DNA from: an uncultured Methanospirillum sp.
GTDB taxonomy: Archaea > Halobacteriota > Methanomicrobia > Methanomicrobiales > Methanospirillaceae
DNA: 64,000 nt
NCBI RefSeq assembly: GCF_963668475.1
Contig: NZ_OY764544.1
Span: 2,108,001-2,172,000, forward strand
Reading direction: 5' to 3'
The position numbers were made by a program, and so were the translations under genes. The notes below the pieces were generated by a model. It worked only from the letters and a program-made list of their open reading frames with translations, had not been told where the DNA came from and ran no database searches. This document shows, in pieces, positions 29,769 through 39,570 of the stretch (position 1 is its first letter; every line of letters begins with the position of its first letter).

Positions 29769-31631
29769 CTATTGATTTTTGCGTTTCCAGAACCCTTCTT
29801 TCACCCGGATCTCAAACCGCACCCCCTTCCCCGGAACACCAGTCTCTCTCGCAGCAAGATGAGTAACAGCCAGGATCTCCCGTGCAATAAACAGGCCAAA
29901 CCCGGAGTTTTTCTCAAACCCTTCAATGAATATTCCTGACTTCTTTTCATCGACGATTCCGACCCCGTCATCCTCATACACAAGGATCAGATCATTGCCT
30001 ACGATTTCAGATGAGAATCTGACAGATGTTGCACCCTTTCCATGACGCATGGTATTCTCAATTAAGGTGTAAAACACCTTTTCAAGAAGCGGATCTGCCA
30101 GAACAAGGAGATCATCGAGGTCAAGGTTGAACAAAAGACCGGTTCCGGGAATGTCCCGTATTGCCTGTTCTACTGTCTCCCTGATAGGATGCCAGACCGG
30201 AGGACGGGAGCCTATCTCATCATACACCCTTGTAAACTCTATCTGGCTCCGAATAGTATCAACAACCGATCGTGACTCCCTGATGAGATCTGCGGTATCC
30301 GGACCGGCTTTATCACCGTCAAGAGCGAGCAATCCTGAAAGCCGGGTGGTCTGGCTGATGATATCATCCCGGGTGATTGCGGTAAGCATCTTCAGTTTGA
30401 GATTTGCCTGCTCAAAAGCATCCTTCACCTGCCGGAGTTCAGCGGTTCTGAACCTGACAATCTCCTCCTGATCCCTGGTCAGTCTCTTGAGTTCATCTTC
30501 GCGGGAAAGGAGCAGTTCGCACATCCGGTTTATCTCATCGGCAATCAGGGAGAACTCATCTGTACCTGAATCATCTATCTTCACGGAGTAGTCCCCCCCG
30601 CCGATTCGGTGCAGACCATTGACGATGGTCTGAACGCGACGGACGATCAGGCGATCAAAAAGCCGACCTGATATGAGAAATGCAATGATCGTCACCAGAA
30701 AAAGAATCGCCAACGTGTGCCAGGCTGTTTCAAACAACACCCTCCCCGGCATGCTTGTGTCATAGACAACCATGCTTGTCAGATTTCCGGTATAATCTGC
30801 TTCTTTCTCTTTAGGTCTGAAATGTGTATAGACGGTTAGGTTATTCCCGGAGAGAATCCTGACCTCCCCTTTATCATAGACCTGACTATAGATCCCGGGG
30901 TCCATCTTTCTGCCTTCATGAATCAGGGAGTACTGACTCAGAGTATTGGATGAGAAGAGATCAACCTCAAGCACAAAGGGATTCTCCTCCTGAATCCTGG
31001 ACAAAAAATCATCCATCAGGAACGAGGTAAAATTCTGCGACCGGGTTCTGACAAGTGCCTTTCTGAGTTGGACCGATGTTTCAATGATGTAGTCGCTTCC
31101 CGGCTGGCTGTAATAGGCATACTTGGTTACTTCCCCGTTCAGTGCATTGACCGCTGCCCTGTCCATCGAGGTGTTCCCTGAGTTCATGATATTTTTCAGG
31201 AATGATTCAAGCCCGACTGACTTCAGATCAAACCCCTGATCCTCAGGATACGTTGTGGAAAAGATCACGCCTGCCCCGTTGATCAGGTAGATGCCATCCA
31301 CATTATTCCGGTCTGCTATCGGTTTCAGATCCTCGGCTGTGACAGAGGATACCGGCTTGTTGAGTGAACCAATATCCCTGGAGATAACAGGCAATCCCCT
31401 GCTCATTTCAGAGTCAATGGAAGGTTCAGCTCCTGCAAGAATAAGGAAAAACGCTTCAGTCCTGTCCTGGGTCTCCTGCTGGACACTTGTGATAATACTG
31501 TCAATCAGATCCAGATTCTGCTTATATGAGTAGATACCTACGCCAATACCTACTGAAGCGGTTGAGATGAGTATTAAGACGAAGAGAAGAACCGATAGCC
31601 TTCGTTTGAGAGTTGTATTGGTCTGATTCAT
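29769..31631 (-). CDS. Membrane sensor histidine-kinase-like protein lacking the phospho-acceptor His
   Basis: About 620 residues. It has two membrane helices flanking a large extracellular Cache-like sensor (YLINGAGVIFSTTYPED), a HAMP segment after the second helix (RRVQTIVNGLHRIGGGDYSV), a coiled coil, then a dimerisation helix and HATPase_c. In the HisKA-like helix the motif expected as I-T-R-H-D-I reads ITRDDI (Asp codon 30366-30368), so the His is gone. The ATPase domain keeps NTMRH (N box), EDDGVGI and GFGLFIAREIL. Start at 31631 gives a short cytosolic N-terminus MNQTNTTLKRR. It may be a signalling modulator rather than an active kinase. Confidence 0.82.
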   Translation of the reverse strand: MNQTNTTLKRRLSVLLFVLILISTASVGIGVGIYSYKQNLDLIDSIITSVQQETQDRTEAFFLILAGAEPSIDSEMSRGLPVISRDIGSLNKPVSSVTAEDLKPIADRNNVDGIYLINGAGVIFSTTYPEDQGFDLKSVGLESFLKNIMNSGNTSMDRAAVNALNGEVTKYAYYSQPGSDYIIETSVQLRKALVRTRSQNFTSFLMDDFLSRIQEENPFVLEVDLFSSNTLSQYSLIHEGRKMDPGIYSQVYDKGEVRILSGNNLTVYTHFRPKEKEADYTGNLTSMVVYDTSMPGRVLFETAWHTLAILFLVTIIAFLISGRLFDRLIVRRVQTIVNGLHRIGGGDYSVKIDDSGTDEFSLIADEINRMCELLLSREDELKRLTRDQEEIVRFRTAELRQVKDAFEQANLKLKMLTAITRDDIISQTTRLSGLLALDGDKAGPDTADLIRESRSVVDTIRSQIEFTRVYDEIGSRPPVWHPIRETVEQAIRDIPGTGLLFNLDLDDLLVLADPLLEKVFYTLIENTMRHGKGATSVRFSSEIVGNDLILVYEDDGVGIVDEKKSGIFIEGFEKNSGFGLFIAREILAVTHLAARETGVPGKGVRFEIRVKEGFWKRKNQ

Positions 31632-31881
31632 GGATGGGTCATACCGTGAGTTCTGACTTTTTGGATACCTGATGTGAGTAGTACAAGGATAATCAGGGCA
31701 AAAAAGATAGAACAAATAAATCTGAGTATGAGAAGAGAATGTATTTTTTGTCCAGAATCAAGAGCCAGGTAGCATCTGCTGATTACAGATACAGTTCACT
31801 GGTTGAGTCACTTCATGCATGTAATAAACCGATCACCATACACAGGGGAGCATGACGACTATCTTTGAGAGTGGGGATATA

Positions 31882-32256
31882 ATGTCTGAATCCTGTATAT
31901 TCTGTACAACGGGCCGAGAAGAGGTAGTTCTGGAGAATCGGCTTGCTTATGCCAGGTATGACAAGAACCCGGTTTCACCGGGCCACCTTCTGATCGTTCC
32001 CAAGCGTCATTTCAGATCTATGTTCGAGGCAACCGAACCTGAACTTTCTGCACTCTGGGATCTGATCAGGAAAGCACGATCCTATCTTGATGATGAGTAT
32101 ACTCCTGATGGGTACAACATCGGGATCAATGACGGCGCTACTGCAGGCCAGACAATTATGCACCTACACATTCACCTGATTCCAAGATACGCAGGGGACA
32201 CGAATGACCCCAGAGGCGGGGTGAGAGGGGTAATACGTGGTAAACAGCAGTACTGA
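31882..32256 (+). CDS. HIT-family nucleotide hydrolase
   Basis: A 124-residue protein with the histidine triad HLHIHLIPR near residue 103, a zinc-type CIFC pair near the N-terminus, and NPVSPGHLLIVPKRH. HIT proteins split nucleoside phosphoramidates or Ap4A-like dinucleotides. I take the ATG at 31882 (MSESCIFC), where homology begins; the frame is open from 31852. Confidence 0.92.
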   Translation: MSESCIFCTTGREEVVLENRLAYARYDKNPVSPGHLLIVPKRHFRSMFEATEPELSALWDLIRKARSYLDDEYTPDGYNIGINDGATAGQTIMHLHIHLIPRYAGDTNDPRGGVRGVIRGKQQY

Positions 32257-32365
32257 AACGGAGGAAAGAAACACGGCGCCCTGATGGTGAGATAGTCTAT
32301 CCCACACCCCCGGTAAAAAAGGTAGTGGCGACTCCTCAAATCCTCTCACACCCTATCTTTATGTT

Positions 32366-34582
32366 GTGACTTCCTCCCCTGTTGTCGATAATATTCTTTC
32401 AGCACGATATCTCCGCAAAGGAGAGCAGACCTTTGAAGACATCTGCCATAGGGTGGCATATGCCCTTGCCGATGACAAGGCCGAGCAGGATCGTTTCTTT
32501 GAAGCGATGATCTCGCTCCGGTTTCTCCCGAATTCACCAACTCTCATGAACGCCGGCACCGGGCTCGGACAACTCTCAGCCTGCTTCACCCTACCGGTTC
32601 CTGACTCGATCGATGGCATCTTTGAAGCCATGAAAGAGGGGGCGATTATTCACAAGACCGGCGGGGGAACCGGGTATAACTTCTCGCATATACGGCCTGA
32701 GGGTTCTCCGGTGCGATCCACCGACGGTGTTGCATCAGGTCCGGTCTCATTCATGCGGGTCTTTAATGCAGCAACCGATGTGATCAAACAGGGAGGACGC
32801 CGCCGTGGTGCCAACATGGGAATCCTCAATGTATGGCACCCTGATATTCTTGATTTCATCACTGCCAAGAAAGAAGAGGGAGATATTGCCAACTTCAACA
32901 TCTCGGTGATGGTCAACAACCAGTTCATGAACCTGGTTGAACAGAAAGCCTTCGATTCAGTCTGGCTCACCCATCCGCATTCAGGAAAAACCATTACAGT
33001 CGGGGAGATCTGGAACGGGATCGTGGACGGGATATGGAAGAACGGTGAGCCCGGAATTCTCTTCTATGACGAGATCAACCAACGGAATCCGACACCGCAC
33101 CTAGGTGAAATTGACACAACCAACCCATGCGGAGAACAACCTCTTCTCCCATTCGAGAGTTGTGTGCTCGGGAGCATCAACCTTGATGCCTGTATCAGCG
33201 GTGGCATCCTGAATGAATCACTTCTGGAAGAGACGGTCAGGATGGCGGTGCGGTTCCTTGACACAGTCATCGAACGTAATATCTACCCAATCCCCCAGAT
33301 TGCTGAAGCAACCCTGAAAACCAGAAAGATTGGCCTTGGTGTCATGGGTGTCCACGATGCCCTGCTCAGGATAGGCATCGCGTACGATTCAACAGAAGGA
33401 AGAGACTGGTGCGAACGGATAATGGAAACGATCACCAGGACCGCGATCGATGAATCACGGACACTTGCCTCAAAACTCGGACCATTCCCTGCATGGGAGG
33501 GGAGCATCTGGACAGAGTTTCCGGTCCGCAACGCTGCCATGACCACGGTCGCTCCTACCGGAACCATCTCTCTCCTTGCCGGGTGTTCGAGCGGAATCGA
33601 ACCGATATTCTCATTTGCATACACCAGAAAGAACACAGTCGGCAAGACCTTTGTCATCGTGAACCCGGTCTTCAAAGAAGCCCTGGTGCAGACTCTTTCC
33701 CAGATGAACCTGGCGGGGAATGAACTGAACAAGCGGACTGACGAGGTTATTGATCATGTTCATAAGACCGGGACCATCCAGGATCTCTCCTGGCTTCCCG
33801 AAGAGTTCAGGGTACTCTACCGCACAGCCCTTGACATCTCATGGAAGGATCACATCCTGATGCAGGCTGCATTCCAGAAATATGTCCATGCTTCCATCAG
33901 CAAAACGGTGAACATGCCCTCCTCTGCTAGCCGTGGAGACTGCGAGGAGGCACTGTTGATGGCGTGGAGGCTGAACCTCAAAGGTATCACTATCTACCGT
34001 ACCGGGAGCAGGGAGACGGTGGTACTTGCTTTGAGCGCGGAGACTGATAAAAAAGAAACGGTACCCGAACTCAGGGCTGATGACGGCCGCCACCTTCCGG
34101 AAAAGATCCCTTCTCTCAACATGACACGTCCAAAGGAACTCTCTGGCAAGACCTACATCTGCCAGTCCGGATGCTGTCGCCTCTATGTAACGGTAAACCT
34201 TCTTGAGGGAAAGCCAATTGAGGTATTTATCAGAACCGTCGGGATTGGTGGATGCGATGCAAACAGCAGTGCTCTCGGACGGGCTATCAGCACCGGTCTT
34301 CAGAGCGGTGTGCCTTACCAGAAGTTTGTGAGGCAGTTCGGCAAAGTGAACTGTGTCTCTGCTATCAAAAATCCGTCTTCAGAAGGGGTTTCATGTGCAG
34401 ATGTGGTAGGAAGGTGCATCGATCTCGCTGCAAAAAACCAGAGCATCACTACACTCGAAGACTGGTCAATAACCAAAACAGAAGAGAAGCGTCTCTGTCC
34501 GGAATGCCGCCAGCCCCTTGACTTTGGGGAGGGATGCAACCAGGGAATCTGCAAACACTGTGGCTGGTCCGGGTGTAGTTAA
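32366..34582 (+). CDS. nrdJ: Adenosylcobalamin-dependent (class II) ribonucleotide reductase
   Basis: A 738-residue enzyme making deoxyribonucleotides without oxygen. Key residues are Cys73 (LSACFT), the radical-cysteine loop NPCGEQ near residue 254, SCVLGSINL, and VAPTGTISLLAGCSSGIEP. A C-terminal TSCPD-type domain (SGCCRLYVTVNLLEGKPIEV, GIGGCDANSSALGR) and a zinc ribbon (CPECRQPL...CKHCGWSGC) follow, as in NrdJ of this class. The start is a GTG at 32366. Its cofactor would come from the cobalamin pathway encoded at 9362-16369. Confidence 0.96.
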   Translation: MTSSPVVDNILSARYLRKGEQTFEDICHRVAYALADDKAEQDRFFEAMISLRFLPNSPTLMNAGTGLGQLSACFTLPVPDSIDGIFEAMKEGAIIHKTGGGTGYNFSHIRPEGSPVRSTDGVASGPVSFMRVFNAATDVIKQGGRRRGANMGILNVWHPDILDFITAKKEEGDIANFNISVMVNNQFMNLVEQKAFDSVWLTHPHSGKTITVGEIWNGIVDGIWKNGEPGILFYDEINQRNPTPHLGEIDTTNPCGEQPLLPFESCVLGSINLDACISGGILNESLLEETVRMAVRFLDTVIERNIYPIPQIAEATLKTRKIGLGVMGVHDALLRIGIAYDSTEGRDWCERIMETITRTAIDESRTLASKLGPFPAWEGSIWTEFPVRNAAMTTVAPTGTISLLAGCSSGIEPIFSFAYTRKNTVGKTFVIVNPVFKEALVQTLSQMNLAGNELNKRTDEVIDHVHKTGTIQDLSWLPEEFRVLYRTALDISWKDHILMQAAFQKYVHASISKTVNMPSSASRGDCEEALLMAWRLNLKGITIYRTGSRETVVLALSAETDKKETVPELRADDGRHLPEKIPSLNMTRPKELSGKTYICQSGCCRLYVTVNLLEGKPIEVFIRTVGIGGCDANSSALGRAISTGLQSGVPYQKFVRQFGKVNCVSAIKNPSSEGVSCADVVGRCIDLAAKNQSITTLEDWSITKTEEKRLCPECRQPLDFGEGCNQGICKHCGWSGCS

Positions 34583-34627
34583 GCCTGAACCAGAAATAGT
34601 ACCCAGAATACGTATTCAACCAGGAAC

Positions 34628-35422
34628 CTACATTCCTGAGTAGATCTTTCTGATGAGATGCATCAGGCCTCTCCCTTTTTCTGTAATCAGATACTGCCCT
34701 GATGATTCGTCTTTTGCCACCAGACCAGCTTCAATCAGGCGGGTCACATGAAAAAGAAGGTGACCCCCCTTGTACCCGGTCAGCGTGCTGAGGTCTGTAT
34801 AACTCATAGTACCCGTGGAGAGGGCTTTGATCATACTGAATCGTGTCGGATGGGAGAGGGGGTCGATGATTGTCGCCAGTACCTCATCTTCAGGAAGATC
34901 CCTGATGAGCGAGATCTGATTCCGGTTCCGGAGTGTTGATCGTACAGAAGATAACTCCCCTATCGCCTGCATCAGATGATCGCGTTCTGTTGCATATATG
35001 TTGTAACAGGCAAGGCAGGGCTCCCTGCCAAGTTCAGGGTATTTCATTACGAGATCCTGATCCTGCTTTATCTGGCTCGATAAGAATTCATCTGCTTCAT
35101 CGGGATCCATCCTCTCTCCTGATTCCCGGAGACGACTGATAAAAAAGTCTATACATGCTCCTCTATCGTACAGCGAACATGGATTAGGACAGACTGAATC
35201 AAACTCACGCCTGATCGTGCTGATCACAAACTGCAGAATCATATTCTGATGACTGGTTACGACCTGCCTTCGCATTGTTTCTATCTGTTCTTCCACAAAG
35301 AGGCGCTGAAAAGACCGCAACTCAGAGAGGATCATCTCTCCCTGCTCCCGCTGGGCAGTACCAAGATCCCGGAGGTTTTTTTCGATCTCAATAATTCGCT
35401 CTTCTATCTCATCTTTCCGCAT
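34628..35422 (-). CDS. Winged-helix transcriptional regulator with a cysteine-rich sensor region
   Basis: A 264-residue protein from the Met at 35422 (MRKDEIEER). A coiled coil covers residues 1-60. A central all-alpha region contains CPNPCSLYDRGAC and, 65 residues later, EPCLACYN, five or more cysteines that could bind a metal or Fe-S cluster. The C-terminal ArsR-like winged helix follows (DPLSHPTRFSMIKAL, SYTDLSTLTGYKGGHLLFHV). It is divergent from the DUF3795 gene across 62 bp, a usual arrangement for a regulator and its target. Ligand unknown. Confidence 0.75.
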   Translation of the reverse strand: MRKDEIEERIIEIEKNLRDLGTAQREQGEMILSELRSFQRLFVEEQIETMRRQVVTSHQNMILQFVISTIRREFDSVCPNPCSLYDRGACIDFFISRLRESGERMDPDEADEFLSSQIKQDQDLVMKYPELGREPCLACYNIYATERDHLMQAIGELSSVRSTLRNRNQISLIRDLPEDEVLATIIDPLSHPTRFSMIKALSTGTMSYTDLSTLTGYKGGHLLFHVTRLIEAGLVAKDESSGQYLITEKGRGLMHLIRKIYSGM

Positions 35423-35484
35423 AAGGACCCCAGCTATAGTAAAATTACCTTTTGCTATATCTTGATCTTTTACATAAAAAGTGT

Positions 35485-35931
35485 ATGGAAGAGCAGAACC
35501 AGCATGGTTTCCAGGAGGAAAAATCAGAAGACATTCGAGCCTGTTGTGGATTTCATTGTTCACAGTGTCCGGCTTATGTTGAAAATATCAGGAGCGAGAC
35601 AGACCAAAGTCGGGTATCTGAAGCCTGGAAGAAGATATACGGGCTTGAGATTCCTGCTGAAGCGATCAGGTGCGACGGCTGCCAGAAGCCTGACAACGAA
35701 AACCCACACAGGATCGGGGGAGCCTGCGAGATGAGGACCTGTGTTCAAAAGAAAAAAATCTCCCACTGCGGGAACTGCGAGGAGTTTCCCTGTGATCTTA
35801 TTGAACGGCATCTGGAATCAGTTGAGTCTGTTGCTCCCGGTTGTGTGAGCACACTAACTCCTGATGAGTTCAAGGATTTTGTTGAACCATACCTGTGCAG
35901 GGAGTATCTGAAGACAGGCACAAATCAGTGA
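35485..35931 (+). CDS. DUF3795-type cysteine-rich protein
   Basis: A 148-residue protein with the family start ACCGFHCSQCPAYV and two further cysteine groups (CDGCQKPDNEN...CEMRTC and ISHCGNCEEFPC). The cysteine pairs suggest a zinc or iron-sulfur site. Function is not known. Start at 35485 (MEEQNQHG) places it 62 bp from the divergent cysteine-rich regulator. Confidence 0.85.
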   Translation: MEEQNQHGFQEEKSEDIRACCGFHCSQCPAYVENIRSETDQSRVSEAWKKIYGLEIPAEAIRCDGCQKPDNENPHRIGGACEMRTCVQKKKISHCGNCEEFPCDLIERHLESVESVAPGCVSTLTPDEFKDFVEPYLCREYLKTGTNQ

Positions 35932-36027
35932 GTCTAGTACAAAACGTAACGCTTAGAAGTAATTTCAATTTCACTTCGATCATTTCAAGGCGTAATGTTT
36001 TGTTTTGCACATCAGATGTTTCCCTGA

Positions 36028-37296
36028 TCAAATCCGCAACTTTTTCCTTGCTATGATGATGATCGGGAAGATGATCCCACCAACGAGTGCGAGTATCGCA
36101 ACTCCTGCAAAGAGCATCTGTTGAAGTGCGTAGATCAGGATCTGATCAGGCTGGGTTGTCCCTCCATGAGCAAGAGTAAACAATCCCTGCAACCCCTGGA
36201 TCATTGCCAGGCCGGGAACCATAGGAATTCCTGCGATTACCGAGAGGAGGACTTCGGGAACACGGGCATACTTGCCTATGCCTGCAGCAATCACTGTTGC
36301 AACGCTCATGCCGATAAAGAGGGAGAAGAACGGGTCAGCCCCGATGTAGATTCCGGTCTCCCTGATAAACCTGGCAACTGCACTGCAGACAAAACATCCT
36401 GCCAGAACTGATGCGGGAGTATTGAAGAGAATCCCAAACCCGCACGCAGCAATACCGGCTGCAAGACTCATGGTTGGAATGAATGTAATAATATCAACCT
36501 GAGAGGGAATCTGGATCGCAGGGGCCATCATGCCGAGAGGGATGAGCAGTGCACCTGATATGATGCAGATCTGGGTGAATACAGAGGTGAGCCTGGCAAT
36601 TCCGCAGCCGGTGTGATCCCTGATGATATCCAGGCCTCCGTTGATCAGCATGGCTCCCGGGATGAGAAAGAGGACACTTGAGATCAGGGCAACCTGAGGT
36701 GTTTGTGTCTGCGAAAACGGGGCAAGTGCTGCCGCACAAAGCCCACCTGACAGAGCAGTCACAAGTGTTGAAAGATAGAGGTTGTTCAGATCTTTTCCAA
36801 ACCTGAATCTGATTGAAAGAGCACAGACTGCCGAGAAGAAGATCACCCAGAGTGCAGGGATATCAGCATGGTTGAGCCACCCGAAGGCAGCACAGGCAAT
36901 CCCGGTACCTGCTATAATCACCGGGACCGGATAGACAGGAGACATTGCTTTGACAGCAGTCAGGGAATCCCTTATCAATGTAATATTCTTGTGATATAAC
37001 GGGATTTGATGGAGAATACCACTGATCCGATGCAATACGGATACATTTACCCTAACCGGATCACGCAGCACATAGAGGCGGTTTTCAGTATGATCCCCAT
37101 GATGAACACTCAGTTCTATGACCTCATACCCGACTGATATATGTATCTTCTCATCTCCGAGCTGGCCTGCAAGCCACCGGACAGAATCCCCTACCCGCTG
37201 TACTGTTGCACCAGCCTCATAGAGGAGAACCGCAAGATCAAGATAGAGGTCTGCACTTCCGTACTCCTCTTTCACCTCATCTCCTGTGCAGTTCAT
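36028..37296 (-). CDS. ThrE-like threonine/serine exporter (both halves fused)
   Basis: A 422-residue protein. An N-terminal soluble ThrE domain (residues 15-110, LAVLLYEAGATVQRV, VNVSVLHRI) is followed by about ten membrane helices. FLIPGAMLINGGLDIIRDHTG closes the first helix bundle (DUF1212-like), and residues 270-422 form the second, DUF3815-like bundle (GIPMVPGLAMIQGLQGLF). The fused form equals ThrE of corynebacteria, which exports threonine and serine. Substrate here is inferred from family only. Confidence 0.85.
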   Translation of the reverse strand: MNCTGDEVKEEYGSADLYLDLAVLLYEAGATVQRVGDSVRWLAGQLGDEKIHISVGYEVIELSVHHGDHTENRLYVLRDPVRVNVSVLHRISGILHQIPLYHKNITLIRDSLTAVKAMSPVYPVPVIIAGTGIACAAFGWLNHADIPALWVIFFSAVCALSIRFRFGKDLNNLYLSTLVTALSGGLCAAALAPFSQTQTPQVALISSVLFLIPGAMLINGGLDIIRDHTGCGIARLTSVFTQICIISGALLIPLGMMAPAIQIPSQVDIITFIPTMSLAAGIAACGFGILFNTPASVLAGCFVCSAVARFIRETGIYIGADPFFSLFIGMSVATVIAAGIGKYARVPEVLLSVIAGIPMVPGLAMIQGLQGLFTLAHGGTTQPDQILIYALQQMLFAGVAILALVGGIIFPIIIIARKKLRI

Positions 37297-37442
37297 GCGT
37301 ACTTTCTGGTGACGTGTGAATATATGAGTCCTTTCCGCACCTCATGTTCTCAACGAGAATCTTCCCAGAACAGACCAAAAACACTGAATGGTTTATTGTC
37401 CTGACAATTTCTTGAAAGGGGAGAAGGACAGATCTCTTGATC

Positions 37443-38708
37443 ATGACTCAGAAGCCGGGTGTGAAAGAGGGGGTCAGCCAATTAACCCGGTCACCCCGGG
37501 TTCTGGTGCTTATCCTCGGAGTCGCCGGGTTCATCTCTGCTGCTGATAACTGGTTCGTCTCCCCTGCACTTCCCGCCATTGCTGAAGATCTCGGGATCTC
37601 TGCTCTCTCTGCCGGGTTGATTCTGACAGCATACCTATTACCCTATGGATGTATGCAGCCCGTCTTCGGCTTGATCAGTGACCGGATCGGAAAAGTCAGG
37701 ATGCTTACCTGGATCCTTGCAGGATTTACAATCGGTTCAGGTGCATGTGCCCTGGCGGGAACTCTTCAGGCTCTGGTATTCTGGAGGGCATTCACCGGTT
37801 TTTTTGCAGCAGGCATCATCGCCATTTCTCTTGCCTGCCTTGGTGATGCCATACCCCAGGAGGAGAGGCAGCATTACGTGGGAATATTCATGGGGATTGT
37901 TTTTCTCGGGCAGGGTCTCAGTGTCGGCATCGGCGGACTTCTCGCAGAGTTATTCTCATGGCGGGTGCCGTTCATACTCTTCTCCGGCATAGCCGTAGGA
38001 ACTCTCCTGTTCATACCAAAGATTCCTGAACCTGAACTATCGGTATCTCACCGACCAGTGCGGGAAGAACTGCAGGATATATTCTACCATCCTGCGTCAT
38101 GGATATTATTCCCACTCGCTGGTGCATCGGGTTTTCTCCTGATTGGCATGTACAGTTATCTTGGATCTTTCCTGCACCAGGTAGTCGGCCTCGGATACAT
38201 GCAGATCGGAGCAGTTGTAATGTTCTTCGGATTTTCTGCTCTACTTGGAGGAACACAGGCAGGGAGAATTGGCAGAAAGATCGGTTCGCGATGGATGATT
38301 GCAGGTGGAGGCGTCCTTGCATCTGGATCGGTGCTCCTGTTCGCGGTGTTTCCCGGATGGGAGACCGGACTTGTGGCCTCGACAGGTCTTGGACTCGGAT
38401 ATATATGCATACAGTCAACCGTCGCAACTCTGGTCTTTGATATCACGCCCCGATCAAAAGGGCTTCCTTCTGCCCTTGTCGGACTCGGTCTCTTCGGGGG
38501 TGCAGGTATCGGAACTGCCTGCATGGGTATCCTTATCGGACTTTTCGGATATAGTGGATCAACAATGATCTATGCAGCAGGGGTTTTCGGAATTATTCTG
38601 CTTGCATTTGCAGTTCCAGACCTGAATTCGGGAGAAAATGGTGCATCACATGATCCGAGCAACAGGCGTGATTCTTCCAACAGTCCCAACCCGCGAAAAT
38701 TGACGTGA
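37443..38708 (+). CDS. MFS transporter, drug-efflux type
   Basis: About 421 residues with twelve predicted membrane helices. The loop between helices 2 and 3 reads GLISDRIGKVRML, the G-x-x-x-D-R-x-G-R signature of the major facilitator superfamily. Helix 5 region has FLGQGLSVGIGGLLAELFSWRVPF, the motif of antiporter-type drug exporters. The ATG at 37443 is preferred over an in-frame TTG at 37437. The methyltransferase gene begins 4 bp later, so the two are co-transcribed. Confidence 0.85.
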   Translation: MTQKPGVKEGVSQLTRSPRVLVLILGVAGFISAADNWFVSPALPAIAEDLGISALSAGLILTAYLLPYGCMQPVFGLISDRIGKVRMLTWILAGFTIGSGACALAGTLQALVFWRAFTGFFAAGIIAISLACLGDAIPQEERQHYVGIFMGIVFLGQGLSVGIGGLLAELFSWRVPFILFSGIAVGTLLFIPKIPEPELSVSHRPVREELQDIFYHPASWILFPLAGASGFLLIGMYSYLGSFLHQVVGLGYMQIGAVVMFFGFSALLGGTQAGRIGRKIGSRWMIAGGGVLASGSVLLFAVFPGWETGLVASTGLGLGYICIQSTVATLVFDITPRSKGLPSALVGLGLFGGAGIGTACMGILIGLFGYSGSTMIYAAGVFGIILLAFAVPDLNSGENGASHDPSNRRDSSNSPNPRKLT

Positions 38709-38712
38709 TGGC

Positions 38713-39570
38713 ATGAATATTTCCAACCTCCTTAGCCTGACATGTGCCCCTGAACTCTACGAGCCGGGAACACACCTGATGTGGGATGACCACTACATAT
38801 CAGAACAACTGCTCCGGATTCATCTGGATCAGAGTACCGACGCAGCAAGCAGGAGAATTACTACAGTTACAAAAACTATACGGTGGATAGAATCTCATCT
38901 GGAGAAATCTTCCATGATTCTTGATCTTGGATGCGGGCCAGGATTGTATGACGAGCTCTTAACTGAGCTTGGCCATACGGTAACAGGAGTGGATTATTCT
39001 CATCGGTCGATTGAGTATGCGAAATCGCAGGCTGCAGAGAAAGGACTTGAGATCACATACCTGCATCAGGATTACCTGAATATGACCCTAGATAACCGTT
39101 TCGATCTTGTGATCATGATTTATTGTGACTTCTCTGTGCTGATTCCCGGGAACCGGGATCGGTTGCTCCACCACATTGTAAACCTGCTCAATCCGGGTGG
39201 TCTCTTTATTTTCGATATCCTGAATGAGCATGCTCCGGAGATTATGAATATTGGCAAAAAAGACTGGGATGTGTCAGAGCAGGGATTCTGGAGGCCATAT
39301 CCGTATCTCGCCCTTTCACAGTCATTTCATTATCCCGACCAGCATGTGATTCTTGAGCAGCATGCCGTCTGTTCTGATCAGAGTTGCCCCGAAATATACA
39401 GATTCTGGAATCATTACTACCAGACAGAGGAGATGAAATCAATTCTGAAAACGGCTGGTTTTTCAGAGGTCCGGACTTCAGACCAGGTACTTCCTGATGA
39501 TTCAGCAGGCCAGAACAAAATGGTAACTTTTTACACAGCTCAGAAGAGTGACACCAGGAACCTTTATTAG
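38713..39570 (+). CDS. Class I SAM-dependent methyltransferase
   Basis: A 285-residue protein with SAM motif I MILDLGCGPGLYDELL near residue 77, VTGVDYSHRSIEYAKSQA (motif II), DLVIMIYCDFSVL and LLNPGGLFIFDIL (motifs IV-V). Substrate cannot be read from sequence. Its co-transcription with an MFS exporter could mean the pair modifies and removes a toxic compound, but this is speculation. Confidence 0.85.
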   Translation: MNISNLLSLTCAPELYEPGTHLMWDDHYISEQLLRIHLDQSTDAASRRITTVTKTIRWIESHLEKSSMILDLGCGPGLYDELLTELGHTVTGVDYSHRSIEYAKSQAAEKGLEITYLHQDYLNMTLDNRFDLVIMIYCDFSVLIPGNRDRLLHHIVNLLNPGGLFIFDILNEHAPEIMNIGKKDWDVSEQGFWRPYPYLALSQSFHYPDQHVILEQHAVCSDQSCPEIYRFWNHYYQTEEMKSILKTAGFSEVRTSDQVLPDDSAGQNKMVTFYTAQKSDTRNLY

